Shown: in pieces, positions 8,157 through 15,075 of the stretch
How positions within the stretch are numbered: the first letter of the stretch is position 1
Layout of the letters: the number at the start of each line of letters is the position of its first letter
Source: Oscillospiraceae bacterium
Lineage (GTDB): Bacteria; Bacillota; Clostridia; Oscillospirales; Oscillospiraceae
Assembly (NCBI GenBank): GCA_017541825.1
Contig: JAFXYJ010000025.1
Location: 1-33,256 of the forward strand
Length of the DNA stretch: 33,256 nucleotides
Direction: 5' to 3'
Position numbers and translations under genes: made by a program
The notes under the pieces: generated by a model
What the model saw: only the letters and a program-made list of their open reading frames with translations
Databases searched by the model: none
Told to the model about the DNA's origin: nothing

Positions 8157-8214
8157 ATACTTGTCTCCGGGAGATCTGTTCCATGCGGATGCTTATCCGC
8201 GGCCCGGCGCCTTT

Positions 8215-8312
8215 GCTCCATTGTAATACTGGTTTGCGGGTAATTCGCTTTTTATCTTTACCGGGGCTGTACCATTCAGCTCCATTGTCGGTGTTATACG
8301 ACAGTAATGCGC
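8215..8312 (-). repeat. left outer copy of a two-unit inverted repeat
   Basis: On the minus strand this segment matches the plus-strand segment 8870-8969 in order and spacing. The best block, with one mismatch, is the roughly 37-nt stretch around GACAATGGAGCTGAATGGTA. Each copy has two units of the form GCGCATTAC-spacer-CAATGGAGC. A further unit in the same orientation lies at 8344-8385. Confidence 0.85.
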
Positions 8313-8343
8313 TAGTAATGCGCTTTTTTTGCATACACCTTTT

Positions 8344-8385
8344 GCACCATTGCAATGCTGGTCTTTAGGTAATTCGCATTTTCGC
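8344..8385 (-). repeat. additional degenerate copy of the short repeat unit
   Basis: Read on the minus strand it runs AAAATGCGAATTACC, a 15-nt divergent spacer, then CAATGGTGC. It is the same unit as in the two outer repeats with a few substitutions. Between it and 8312 lies another partial GCGCATTAC word. Confidence 0.65.
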
Positions 8386-8387
8386 GG

Positions 8388-8460
8388 GTCTTTTCTGTGC
8401 TGCAGAAAAGACCACGCGGGAGAAAAGACAGCCAGGGGGCGGCTGCAAATGCCGCCCCCT
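8388..8460. other. two tandem perfect hairpins in the repeat island
   Basis: The first stem pairs 8388-8397 with 8403-8412 (GTCTTTTCTG/CAGAAAAGAC). The second pairs 8434-8443 with 8451-8460 (AGGGGGCGGC/GCCGCCCCCT) with a 7-nt loop. Neither belongs to a gene; they may be folding elements of the island or old terminators. Confidence 0.6.
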
Positions 8461-8529
8461 GGACCCCCTAAGACTTTAGGCACAGCGTTTTGGCTCGCTG
8501 TCAGATTGAATGGGTTCCAGCAACCATAT

Positions 8530-8743
8530 CCGCGCCACCCCGCTTCGCTCCGGCGCTGCGTGGGAGTAATTTTGGGGCTTCCTGCGCTGCGTGTCGCGCG
8601 AGTGTACGATGTGCGGGCGCTTCAAGAAGCGCCCCTACGGCAAGACCGTACGTCGGCAAGTGTACGCACCCGCGGCAGCATGGTGAGAGGCAACACTAAA
8701 CTAACTGCCCGCCAAGCGCCGGAGCGTAAGCGGGGTGGCGCGG
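8530..8743. repeat. inner inverted repeat with a perfect central palindrome
   Basis: The arm at 8530-8557 is the reverse complement of 8715-8743 except for one inserted base (core CGCGCCACCCCGCTT/AAGCGGGGTGGCGCG). Between them, 8615-8634 is a perfect 20-nt palindrome-like stem, GGGCGCTTC-AA-GAAGCGCCC. The inner pair is roughly concentric with the outer copies at 8215-8312 and 8870-8969. Confidence 0.75.
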
Positions 8744-8821
8744 CCGACGGCGCAGCGGCCTTTTGAGTGATAGACGTAAGTGGCACCCGCCTGCAGCCTT
8801 GCACCGAGCCTTTTCTTTCTC

Positions 8822-8859
8822 GCGTATCTTTCTTTTGGGCTTTTCAAAGAAAGATACGC
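8822..8859. repeat. 14-bp perfect hairpin beside the right outer repeat
   Basis: Arms 8822-8835 and 8846-8859 (GCGTATCTTTCTTT and its complement) surround a 10-nt loop, and the complementarity continues imperfectly into TTTCTTT/AAAGAAA on the outside. It abuts the right outer repeat copy. Confidence 0.75.
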
Positions 8860-8869
8860 AAAGAAAAAT

Positions 8870-8969
8870 GCGCATTACCTGAGATAACTACCGACAATGG
8901 AGCTGAATGGTACAACCCCGGTAGAAGACGAAAATGCGCATTACCCCGGATACGTACCGACAATGGAGC
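8870..8969 (+). repeat. right outer copy of the two-unit inverted repeat
   Basis: Two tandem units, each GCGCATTACC-spacer-ACCGACAATGGAGC, start about 65 nt apart. It is the inverted partner of 8215-8312. The copies enclose about 560 nt without a credible gene. The right copy ends 88 nt before the expected start of the next gene. Confidence 0.85.
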
Positions 8970-9057
8970 CTTAAACCCCTAAGCCGGCACGACCCGCAGA
9001 GCAAAAGAGAAAAAAGCCCTATGCTCCGCATAACAGCAGCGAAGGGAGTGATACAAT

Positions 9058-9963
9058 ACGGAAACGGTATGCGTGCTGCTCTCGACCTGGAACGGAGAGC
9101 GTTATCTCGGCGAGCTGCTTGAAAGCGTTTACGCCCAGCGGGGCGTGCACGTACGCCTGTGGGCGCGCGACGACGGCTCCGCCGACGGCACGCGGGAGAT
9201 CCTGCGCCGGGAGGCTGCCGCCGGCCGACTGGACTGGTACGCCGGAGATAACCTCGGCCCGGCCGGGAGCTTTCTCGAGCTCATGCGCACGGCGCCGCAC
9301 AGCCGCTGGTACGCCTTCTGCGACCAGGACGACGTCTGGCTGCCGGACAAGCTGGAACGGGCGCTGGGGTTCCTGCGCGGAACGGACGGCGACCGGCCGG
9401 CGCTGTACTGCGGCGCGCCGATCCTCACCGACGCTTCGCTGCGTCCGCTGCCGGACGTGCCCCGGGCGCGGGAGCAGATAACGACCTTCGGCGCGGCGCT
9501 GATCGCCGGCAACGCCTCGGGCTGCACCATGGTCTTCAATCGGCGGCTGCTGGCGCTGGTCAGCGCCAGCACGCCCGCCTACGTGACCATGCACGACGAC
9601 TGGGTCCATAAGGTCTGCCTCCTCTTCGGGGGCGAATTCTTTTTTGACGAGAACGTGCCGCTGCTCTACCGTCAGCACGGCGGCAACTGCGTCGGAACGC
9701 CGAGCTCGGACCTGGAAAAGCTGCGCCGTCATCTGACGAGCCTCCGCAGCCGTGACTGCACGCGCAGCCGGACGGCGGCGTCGCTGTACGAGTGCTACGC
9801 GGACGCCATGACACCGGAGCAGCGCTCGATGACCGAGCGGGCCATGCGCTGCCGCGACAGTCTGACGGCCATGCTGCGTCTGGCCTGCGACCGCAGGATC
9901 AGGACGCCGTATCTGCAGAGAAATATCCTTTTTTTGACAGCGGTTCTGCTCAAAGCATATTGA
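9058..9963 (+). CDS. GT2-family glycosyltransferase with apparent ACG start
   Basis: A cytoplasmic inverting glycosyltransferase of about 301 residues. It has the GT2 hallmarks CVLLSTWNGERYLGEL, then RDDGSADGTREIL and the DQDDVWLPDKLERAL block typical of rhamnosyltransferase-like members, followed by HDDW. The expected start is position 9058: GGGAG (9044-9048) lies 9 nt upstream and the protein would begin at the residue usual for the family (TETVCVLLST). The codon there is ACG, not ATG. The nearest regular start is GTG at 9073, which would cut the first beta strand of the nucleotide-binding fold and has no ribosome site. An in-frame stop at 9049 excludes anything longer. It stands alone downstream of the repeat island. 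The gene may be weakly expressed, mutated, or affected by a base error. Confidence 0.75.
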   Translation, partial: TETVCVLLSTWNGERYLGELLESVYAQRGVHVRLWARDDGSADGTREILRREAAAGRLDWYAGDNLGPAGSFLELMRTAPHSRWYAFCDQDDVWLPDKLERALGFLRGTDGDRPALYCGAPILTDASLRPLPDVPRAREQITTFGAALIAGNASGCTMVFNRRLLALVSASTPAYVTMHDDWVHKVCLLFGGEFFFDENVPLLYRQHGGNCVGTPSSDLEKLRRHLTSLRSRDCTRSRTAASLYECYADAMTPEQRSMTERAMRCRDSLTAMLRLACDRRIRTPYLQRNILFLTAVLLKAY

Positions 9964-9988
9964 AAAAACGATTTTTCTATGCTAAACT
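9960..9988 (+). promoter_or_regulatory. sigma-A promoter of the repeat-protein gene
   Basis: TTGAAA (9960-9965), a 17-nt spacer and TAAACT (9983-9988). The -35 overlaps the stop codon of the preceding GT2 gene. The 11-nt word AAAGCATATTG (9952-9962) that runs into the -35 recurs at the promoter at 12084. Confidence 0.6.
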
Positions 9989-10017
9989 TATGTAAACAAA
10001 CCATGGAGGATACCGGC

Positions 10018-12054
10018 ATGGAACCAAATAAAGATCCCAACAACGGCGAGACATATATCGACGACGGGGAAGCGGAGGTCTCCGAAGAGACCGAAGCCGA
10101 CCGGCCGCCGAAGAAAAAGCCGCGGCCCCAGTCCTCCCCGAAGGGCGGCGGAAAAAAGAAAAGAAGAAGGAAGAGAAAGAGCAAGGCCGGCTGGATCGTG
10201 CTGATCCTTCTGCTGGCGCTGCTGGGCGGCGGCGCGTATTATTTTTACAATACATACCTGTTCGTCGGCGGACAGCTCTACCGGCGGGACACCTCGGAGC
10301 TCGACTTCCGCGGCACGGCCGTCTCCCGGGAAGCATATGAAAACGTCGTGCAGCAGCTTCCCGACGCGACGATCCGGTGGGACGTGCCTCTGAGCGGCGG
10401 CGCCTGCGACTGCGAGGCGGAGAGCATCGCTCTTCGCGCGTGGGACGAGGGAGATTACGATCTATTGGGCTACTTCACGGGGCTCTCCGCCGTGGATCTC
10501 ACGGCTGCGGAGCTCTCGCCGGACCAGTACGAGCGCCTGGCCGCCGCGCTGCCCGAGGCGGAGATCCGCTGGAGCGTGCCCGTGGGCGGGTCGCGGTATC
10601 CCTCGGACAGCCGGAGCGTCACGCTCCAGTCCCTCTCCGCGGCGGACCTGCCGATGTTCGCTTATTTCGATGCGCTGGAGAGCGTGGACGCCCGCGCCTG
10701 CCGGGATTATGAGGCGATCATGGCCCTGCGGGACGAATACCCGGCGGTCGATCTGAGCTGGCAGGTCACGCTCTCCGGCACGGATTATCTGCAGGACGCC
10801 GAGGCTATCAGCGTGGACGACCCGGCGATCAGCGCCGCGCAGCTCGATGAGGCGCTGGAGTATCTGCCCGCGGTGAAGAGCGTGGACGCGCCAGTGAATA
10901 CCTGGACGCTGGAGGAAAAGGCCGCGCTGCTGGAGAAGTGGCCGGAGATCGCCTTCCGCTGGCCGGTGACCATCGCCGGGACCGTGTATTACGGAGACGA
11001 GACCGCGATCGACCTGAGCGGCAAAAAGCTGTCCTCCGCCGATGTGGACGATCTGATCGAGTTCGGCCCCTATCTGAGCGAGCTGGCGGCCGTCGACCTG
11101 TCCGGTACGGACGTGAGCGTGGAGGACGCCCTGCGCATCAAGGAAGCGCTGCCGGAGACGGAGCTCAAGCTCGAGCTGGACGTCTGCGGCGTGAAGGTGA
11201 CCTCCGAGGACACGTTCCTCGATCTCACCGGCGTCAAGATGGACTCCACCGAGGAGCTCGAGCGGGTCCTGCCGCTGCTGCCCAAGCTGGAAAAGGTGGA
11301 TATGACCGACTGCGGCTTCTCCGACGAGGAGATGGACGAGCTCAACAAGCGCAACGAGGCCGTGCGCTTCGTGTGGACCATGTACATCAACCACTACACG
11401 ATCCGCACCGACGACCGGGGCTTCATCGGCAGCCTGGAGCACTACGGCTACTTCGACGCCAAGCTGATCCGGAAGTTCATCTACTGCGAGGATATGATCT
11501 GCCTCGACCTCGGCCACCGGATCACCTTCAATGACCTGACCTTCCTCTACGAGATGCCGCAGGTGGTCTATCTCGTGCTGGCGGACTGCCGCACCACGGA
11601 CATCACGCCCATCGGCTCGCTGAAGAATCTGATCTTCCTGGAAATGATCCTCGCCTATGCCAAGGATCTGCGGCCGCTGAAGGACTGCACGTCGCTGGAG
11701 GATCTGAACGTCAGCTTCTGCACAAGGACGGACCAGGAGCAGAACTATGAGGCGTTCGTGTCTCTGTCCGGCCAGCTCAAGAGACTGTGGTACAGCAGCT
11801 ACATGATCGCCAAGAACAAGCAGGAGCAGCTGAAAAAAGAGATGCCCAACACGGACGTGCATATCACGACCTACATCGAGGAGGCCACCGGCCAGCGCTG
11901 GCGCTACAGCAAGAACTATTACGACATGCGGGATATCCTCGGCATGTGGTACATGGGCGACCTCGGCGGCAGGCAGATGTCCCGCTACATAGACGGCGTG
12001 GAATACCCGCTGGACAAGGACTTCCTCGCCAAGCAGTATTATCCCTACCACTGA
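10018..12054 (+). CDS. membrane-anchored protein with six ~65-residue repeats and LRR-like C-terminal part
   Basis: A 678-residue protein of unknown function, probably facing the cell exterior. It has an acidic then strongly Lys/Arg-rich cytoplasmic tail (basic run about 46-57) and one membrane helix (about 59-76). Six repeats begin near residues 114, 179, 241, 308, 379 and 447. Each opens with P-E/D-x3-R/S-W-x-V-x-L-x-G (for example LPDATIRWDVPLSG, LPEAEIRWSVPVGG, WPEIAFRWPVTIAG). Most continue into a leucine-rich-repeat-like half with a VDL strand, so each may be a long LRR module. Residues about 490-600 look like ordinary LRRs (MICLDLGHRITF, VVYLVLADCRTTDI, LIFLEMILA). The start is ATG at 10018 because GGAGGA lies 7 nt upstream. 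The gene has its own promoter and a terminator-like hairpin. Its place among transferases suggests a scaffold or polymer-binding role; that is inference. Confidence 0.85.
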   Translation: MEPNKDPNNGETYIDDGEAEVSEETEADRPPKKKPRPQSSPKGGGKKKRRRKRKSKAGWIVLILLLALLGGGAYYFYNTYLFVGGQLYRRDTSELDFRGTAVSREAYENVVQQLPDATIRWDVPLSGGACDCEAESIALRAWDEGDYDLLGYFTGLSAVDLTAAELSPDQYERLAAALPEAEIRWSVPVGGSRYPSDSRSVTLQSLSAADLPMFAYFDALESVDARACRDYEAIMALRDEYPAVDLSWQVTLSGTDYLQDAEAISVDDPAISAAQLDEALEYLPAVKSVDAPVNTWTLEEKAALLEKWPEIAFRWPVTIAGTVYYGDETAIDLSGKKLSSADVDDLIEFGPYLSELAAVDLSGTDVSVEDALRIKEALPETELKLELDVCGVKVTSEDTFLDLTGVKMDSTEELERVLPLLPKLEKVDMTDCGFSDEEMDELNKRNEAVRFVWTMYINHYTIRTDDRGFIGSLEHYGYFDAKLIRKFIYCEDMICLDLGHRITFNDLTFLYEMPQVVYLVLADCRTTDITPIGSLKNLIFLEMILAYAKDLRPLKDCTSLEDLNVSFCTRTDQEQNYEAFVSLSGQLKRLWYSSYMIAKNKQEQLKKEMPNTDVHITTYIEEATGQRWRYSKNYYDMRDILGMWYMGDLGGRQMSRYIDGVEYPLDKDFLAKQYYPYH

Positions 12055-12083
12055 GCCTTCCCGGCGCACAGGGAAAAAGCATA

Positions 12084-12112
12084 TTGCAAAAAAAGCCCCT
12101 TTCTGATAAAAT
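12084..12112 (+). promoter_or_regulatory. sigma-A promoter of the main glycosyltransferase operon
   Basis: TTGCAA (12084-12089), a 17-nt spacer and TAAAAT (12107-12112). The spacer holds the left arm of the hairpin that ends the previous gene, and the -10 box is in its loop. The upstream word AAAGCATATTG (12076-12086) matches the one at 9952-9962. The first start codon is 46 nt downstream of the -10 box. Confidence 0.65.
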
Positions 12113-12137
12113 AAATCGGATAGGGGCTTTCCCTTTT
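12092..12137 (+). terminator. intrinsic terminator after the repeat-protein gene
   Basis: A 9-bp perfect stem AAAGCCCCT (12092-12100) / AGGGGCTTT (12122-12130) with a 21-nt loop, followed by CCCTTTTT. It lies 37 nt past the stop codon and is superimposed on the next operon's promoter. Confidence 0.65.
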
Positions 12138-12158
12138 TCAAAACAGGAGAACTATTCC

Positions 12159-13559
12159 ATGAACAACGGCAGCGTACAATCGGAAAACCGCCAGAGCGCG
12201 GCAGGGGCAGTTTTCAACCTGCTCCTGACAGGCGTTCCGGTGTGGATCTTCTATTCTGCCTATATGCGCTTTTATAAGGACGCCACCTTCTGGGGCCGGG
12301 GCAACTATCTGTTCACGCTGATCTACGCCTCGATGCTGATCCTGTTCATGTCCGTGTACAGCGGCTACAAGATCCGGCAGTTCCGCACCAGAGAGCTGGT
12401 GTTTTCCTTTGCTCTGGCCAGCTCGATCACCAACGTGTTCATGTACTTTGTCATGTGCCTGATCGCCCGCGACATGCTCAAGGTCTGGGGCGTGCTGTTC
12501 ACGACCCTCGGCCAGTGGATCGCGGGCATGGGCATCTACATCCTGGCCCGCATCGTGCTGCCGAAGGTGGAGCCGCCGGTACCGGTGCTGTATATCCGCG
12601 AGGAGGGGACAAGCGAGCGCGTGGCCGGCATCTTCGACTCCCGGCGCTGCCGGTACACCGTGGGCGGCACGATCTCCGCGAACATCAACTGGAGGGATAT
12701 GAAGACCGCCATCGAGCCCTACGGGGCCGTGCTGATCGGGGAAATGCCGCACGAATACCGCCAGGAGCTGATCAGCTACTGCTTCCGCACCGGGCGGGAG
12801 GCTCTTCTGCTGCCGGACATGTCCGACGTGTTCCTGTGCAGCGCCATGCCCATGGTGATGGGCGATTCGCTGGTCTATGACCTGAAGACCCAGGGCGAGG
12901 ACAGGACCTATCGCACGATCAAGCGCCTGATCGATATCCTCGTCTCGGCGCTGGGACTCATCATCCTCAGTCCGCTGATGCTCGGCACGGCCATCGCCGT
13001 CCGGGCCCAGGACGGCGGCCCCGTGTTCTACCGCCAGGTCCGTCTGACCCGGGGCGGCAGACGTTTCAAACTGACCAAATTCCGCAGCATGATCGTCAAC
13101 GCCGAATCCGCCACCGGCGCGGTGCTCGCCGGGAAGGACGACGCGCGCATCACGAAGGTGGGCCGTTTTATCCGGGCCACCCGCATCGACGAGCTGCCGC
13201 AGCTCTGGAACATCCTCAAGGGCGAGATGACCCTGGTCGGCCCGCGCCCGGAGCGGCCCGAGTTTTACGAAAAGATCTGCGCCGAGTACCCGGAGTTCGA
13301 CTACCGGCTCAAGGTCAAGGCGGGCCTGACCGGCTACGCGCAGCTGTACGGCAAATACAACACCACCTTTACCGAGAAGGCGCGGCTGGACATGTACTAC
13401 ATACAGCACGCCTCCGTGCTCTGGGATCTCAAGCTGATGTTCTACACGCTGAAGATCATCTTCATCAAGGAGAGCACCGAGGGCGTGGACAGCCCCGCCG
13501 CCGGGGAAAGCGGGCTCGGTGAGCCCGATCCCGTGCGGGAAGCCGGCGCGGTCCGATGA
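12159..13559 (+). CDS. polyprenyl-phosphate hexose-1-phosphate transferase (initiating sugar transferase)
   Basis: This enzyme family starts repeat-unit synthesis by moving a sugar-1-phosphate from a UDP-sugar to undecaprenyl phosphate at the membrane. The 466-residue protein has four hydrophobic segments in residues 15-135, a soluble middle domain, and the catalytic C-terminal domain from about 251. Signature blocks are RLIDILVSALGLIILSPLML (the re-entrant membrane helix), GPVFYRQVRLTRGG, FKLTKFRSM, then RIDELPQLWNILKGEM with the catalytic Asp-Glu pair (344-345), and LVGPRPERPEF. The first sugar, glucose, galactose or an amino sugar, cannot be read from the sequence. AGGAG lies 9 nt before the ATG. 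It is the first gene of a ten-gene operon and overlaps the next gene by 4 nt. Confidence 0.93.
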   Translation: MNNGSVQSENRQSAAGAVFNLLLTGVPVWIFYSAYMRFYKDATFWGRGNYLFTLIYASMLILFMSVYSGYKIRQFRTRELVFSFALASSITNVFMYFVMCLIARDMLKVWGVLFTTLGQWIAGMGIYILARIVLPKVEPPVPVLYIREEGTSERVAGIFDSRRCRYTVGGTISANINWRDMKTAIEPYGAVLIGEMPHEYRQELISYCFRTGREALLLPDMSDVFLCSAMPMVMGDSLVYDLKTQGEDRTYRTIKRLIDILVSALGLIILSPLMLGTAIAVRAQDGGPVFYRQVRLTRGGRRFKLTKFRSMIVNAESATGAVLAGKDDARITKVGRFIRATRIDELPQLWNILKGEMTLVGPRPERPEFYEKICAEYPEFDYRLKVKAGLTGYAQLYGKYNTTFTEKARLDMYYIQHASVLWDLKLMFYTLKIIFIKESTEGVDSPAAGESGLGEPDPVREAGAVR

Positions 13560-14359
13560 GCCAAACGATCAACGGGGCCGATCGGCCGCTGGTCTCGGTC
13601 ATCATGCCGGCCTACCGCTCGGCGGACGTCATCGCGCAGAGCGTCGCCTCGGTGCAGGCCCAGACCGTGACGGACTGGGAGCTGCTGATCGTGGACGACT
13701 GCTCCCCGGACAGGACGTATGAGACTGCCGGCGCGCTGGCCGACGCGGACGCGCGCATCCGCCTGTTCCAGACGCCGACGAACTCCGGCCCGGCCGCGGC
13801 GCGGAACATCGCCCTGGAAAACGCCCGGGGACGTTACGCGGCGTTTTTGGACAGCGACGATCTCTGGCTGCCGGAAAAGCTGGAGAAACAGATCGCCTTC
13901 ATGGAGGACACGGGCGCCGCTTTTTCCTGCACGGCCTATGACCGCATCGCCCCGGACGGCACCGTTCTCGGCCGCGTGACGCCCTTTGCGAAGGCCGATT
14001 ACCGCAGGGTCCTCTATTTTGCCAACCCCGTGGGGAACTCCACGGCCATGATCGACCGCCGGGTGCTGGGGGAGGTGCGCGTGCCCATGATCCGCAAGCG
14101 CAACGATTTTGCCCTATGGCTGGCGGCCTTGAAGGTCACGGACTATGTCTTCGGCATGGAGGATTGCCTGGCGCTCTACCGGGTGGGGGAGGGCACGGTG
14201 TCCTCCAACAAGCTCGATCTGATCCGGTATCAGTACCGGCTCTATCACGATATCGAGCATCTGAGCCTGCCCCGGACGGCGCTGGCATTCGCCGGGCTGG
14301 CATACAACAAGCTCTTCCATCCCACATGGAAGCGCGGAAGGAGCGGGGAGAGACGATGA
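13556..14359 (+). CDS. GT2-family glycosyltransferase
   Basis: A 267-residue cytoplasmic glycosyltransferase with the GT-A fold pattern: VSVIMPAYRSADVI at the N-terminus, WELLIVDDCSPDRTYE, GPAAARNIALENARGRY and AAFLDSDDLWLPEKLEKQ, where the Asp-Ser-Asp-Asp cluster binds the metal and nucleotide sugar. The later RKRNDFALWLAAL segment fits the acceptor side. It would add one sugar to the growing lipid-linked unit; donor and linkage are unknown. The ATG overlaps the upstream TGA (ATGA), and the same arrangement couples it to the WbqC-type gene downstream. The C-terminal tail ends in a basic run (WKRGRSGERR) that could touch the membrane. Confidence 0.92.
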   Translation: MSQTINGADRPLVSVIMPAYRSADVIAQSVASVQAQTVTDWELLIVDDCSPDRTYETAGALADADARIRLFQTPTNSGPAAARNIALENARGRYAAFLDSDDLWLPEKLEKQIAFMEDTGAAFSCTAYDRIAPDGTVLGRVTPFAKADYRRVLYFANPVGNSTAMIDRRVLGEVRVPMIRKRNDFALWLAALKVTDYVFGMEDCLALYRVGEGTVSSNKLDLIRYQYRLYHDIEHLSLPRTALAFAGLAYNKLFHPTWKRGRSGERR

Positions 14360-15075
14360 TCGCCGCCATTCACCAACACCACTACTTTCCCTGGCTGGGC
14401 TACATGGACAAGATGGCGAAGGCGGACGTGTTCCTGCTGCTTGACCGCGTCCAGCTCACCGACAATTCCTATATGTTCCGCCACCAGCTCCTGGACAAGA
14501 ACGGCGAAAAGAAATACATCACGATCCCGTTCAACAAGAAGGGCTACATGGAGCGGCCGTACAACGAGTTGGAGCTCAACGCCGCCGTGGACTGGCAGAC
14601 CCGCCAGCGGAATTTCATCCGGGACAATTACCGCCGCCACCCGTATTTCGAGGAGATCTGGGCGGAGATCGAGCCGGTGTTCACGGAACATTTCGACCGT
14701 CTCTGGCAGGTGACCGACGCCTCGGTGCGGATCATGCGCCGTCTTCTGGAGGTCGATACGCCTCTGGTATATCAGAGCAGCCTGGCCCCCGCGCAGGGGA
14801 AAAAGAGCGAATTCCTCATCGATTTGCTCGGTCAGCTCGGCGCAGAGAGCTATCTTTCCGGCCGCGGCGCGATGAAGTACATGGACATGGACATGTTTGA
14901 ACAGGCCGGCATTCATGTGGAGTACCAGCAGTTCACGCTGCCCGTGTACCCGCAGAAGAACGCGGCGGAATTCGTCCCCGGCATCAGCGGGCTGGACATC
15001 CTATTCAACTGCGGCGTCGCGGAGACGAGACGCATATTCCGGGACAACCTGTCCCGCGGACAGGAGAGCAAATGA
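14356..15075 (+). CDS. WbqC-family protein
   Basis: A 239-residue soluble protein of the WbqC-like family, found in many O-antigen and capsule loci but without an established reaction that I know of. It begins IAAIHQHHYFPWLGYMDKMAKADVF, the characteristic family opening, followed by LLDRVQLTDNSYMFRHQL, a KKYITIPF segment and a late YLSGRGAMKYMD. The repeated His and aromatic residues near the start are the most conserved part. The start is fixed by a 4-nt ATGA overlap with the GT2 gene and a GGGGAG site just upstream. It also overlaps the PIG-L deacetylase by 4 nt, so the two are probably made together and may act on the same sugar or amine. Confidence 0.88.
   Translation: MIAAIHQHHYFPWLGYMDKMAKADVFLLLDRVQLTDNSYMFRHQLLDKNGEKKYITIPFNKKGYMERPYNELELNAAVDWQTRQRNFIRDNYRRHPYFEEIWAEIEPVFTEHFDRLWQVTDASVRIMRRLLEVDTPLVYQSSLAPAQGKKSEFLIDLLGQLGAESYLSGRGAMKYMDMDMFEQAGIHVEYQQFTLPVYPQKNAAEFVPGISGLDILFNCGVAETRRIFRDNLSRGQESK

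Noticed and set aside
8215-8969. CRISPR array
   Set aside because: The repeated units are few, inverted relative to each other, irregular in spacing, and no cas genes are present.
8329-8982. 145- and 71-residue frames in the repeat island
   Set aside because: They run through hairpins and inverted repeats, have no ribosome site, and show no recognisable domain.
8100-9060. Insertion sequence
   Set aside because: There is no transposase reading frame between the inverted copies, so a non-autonomous or non-mobile element is more likely.
10462-12141. 559-residue minus-strand frame over the repeat protein
   Set aside because: It is a shadow of the sense gene with His/Leu/Val-rich low complexity and no start signals.
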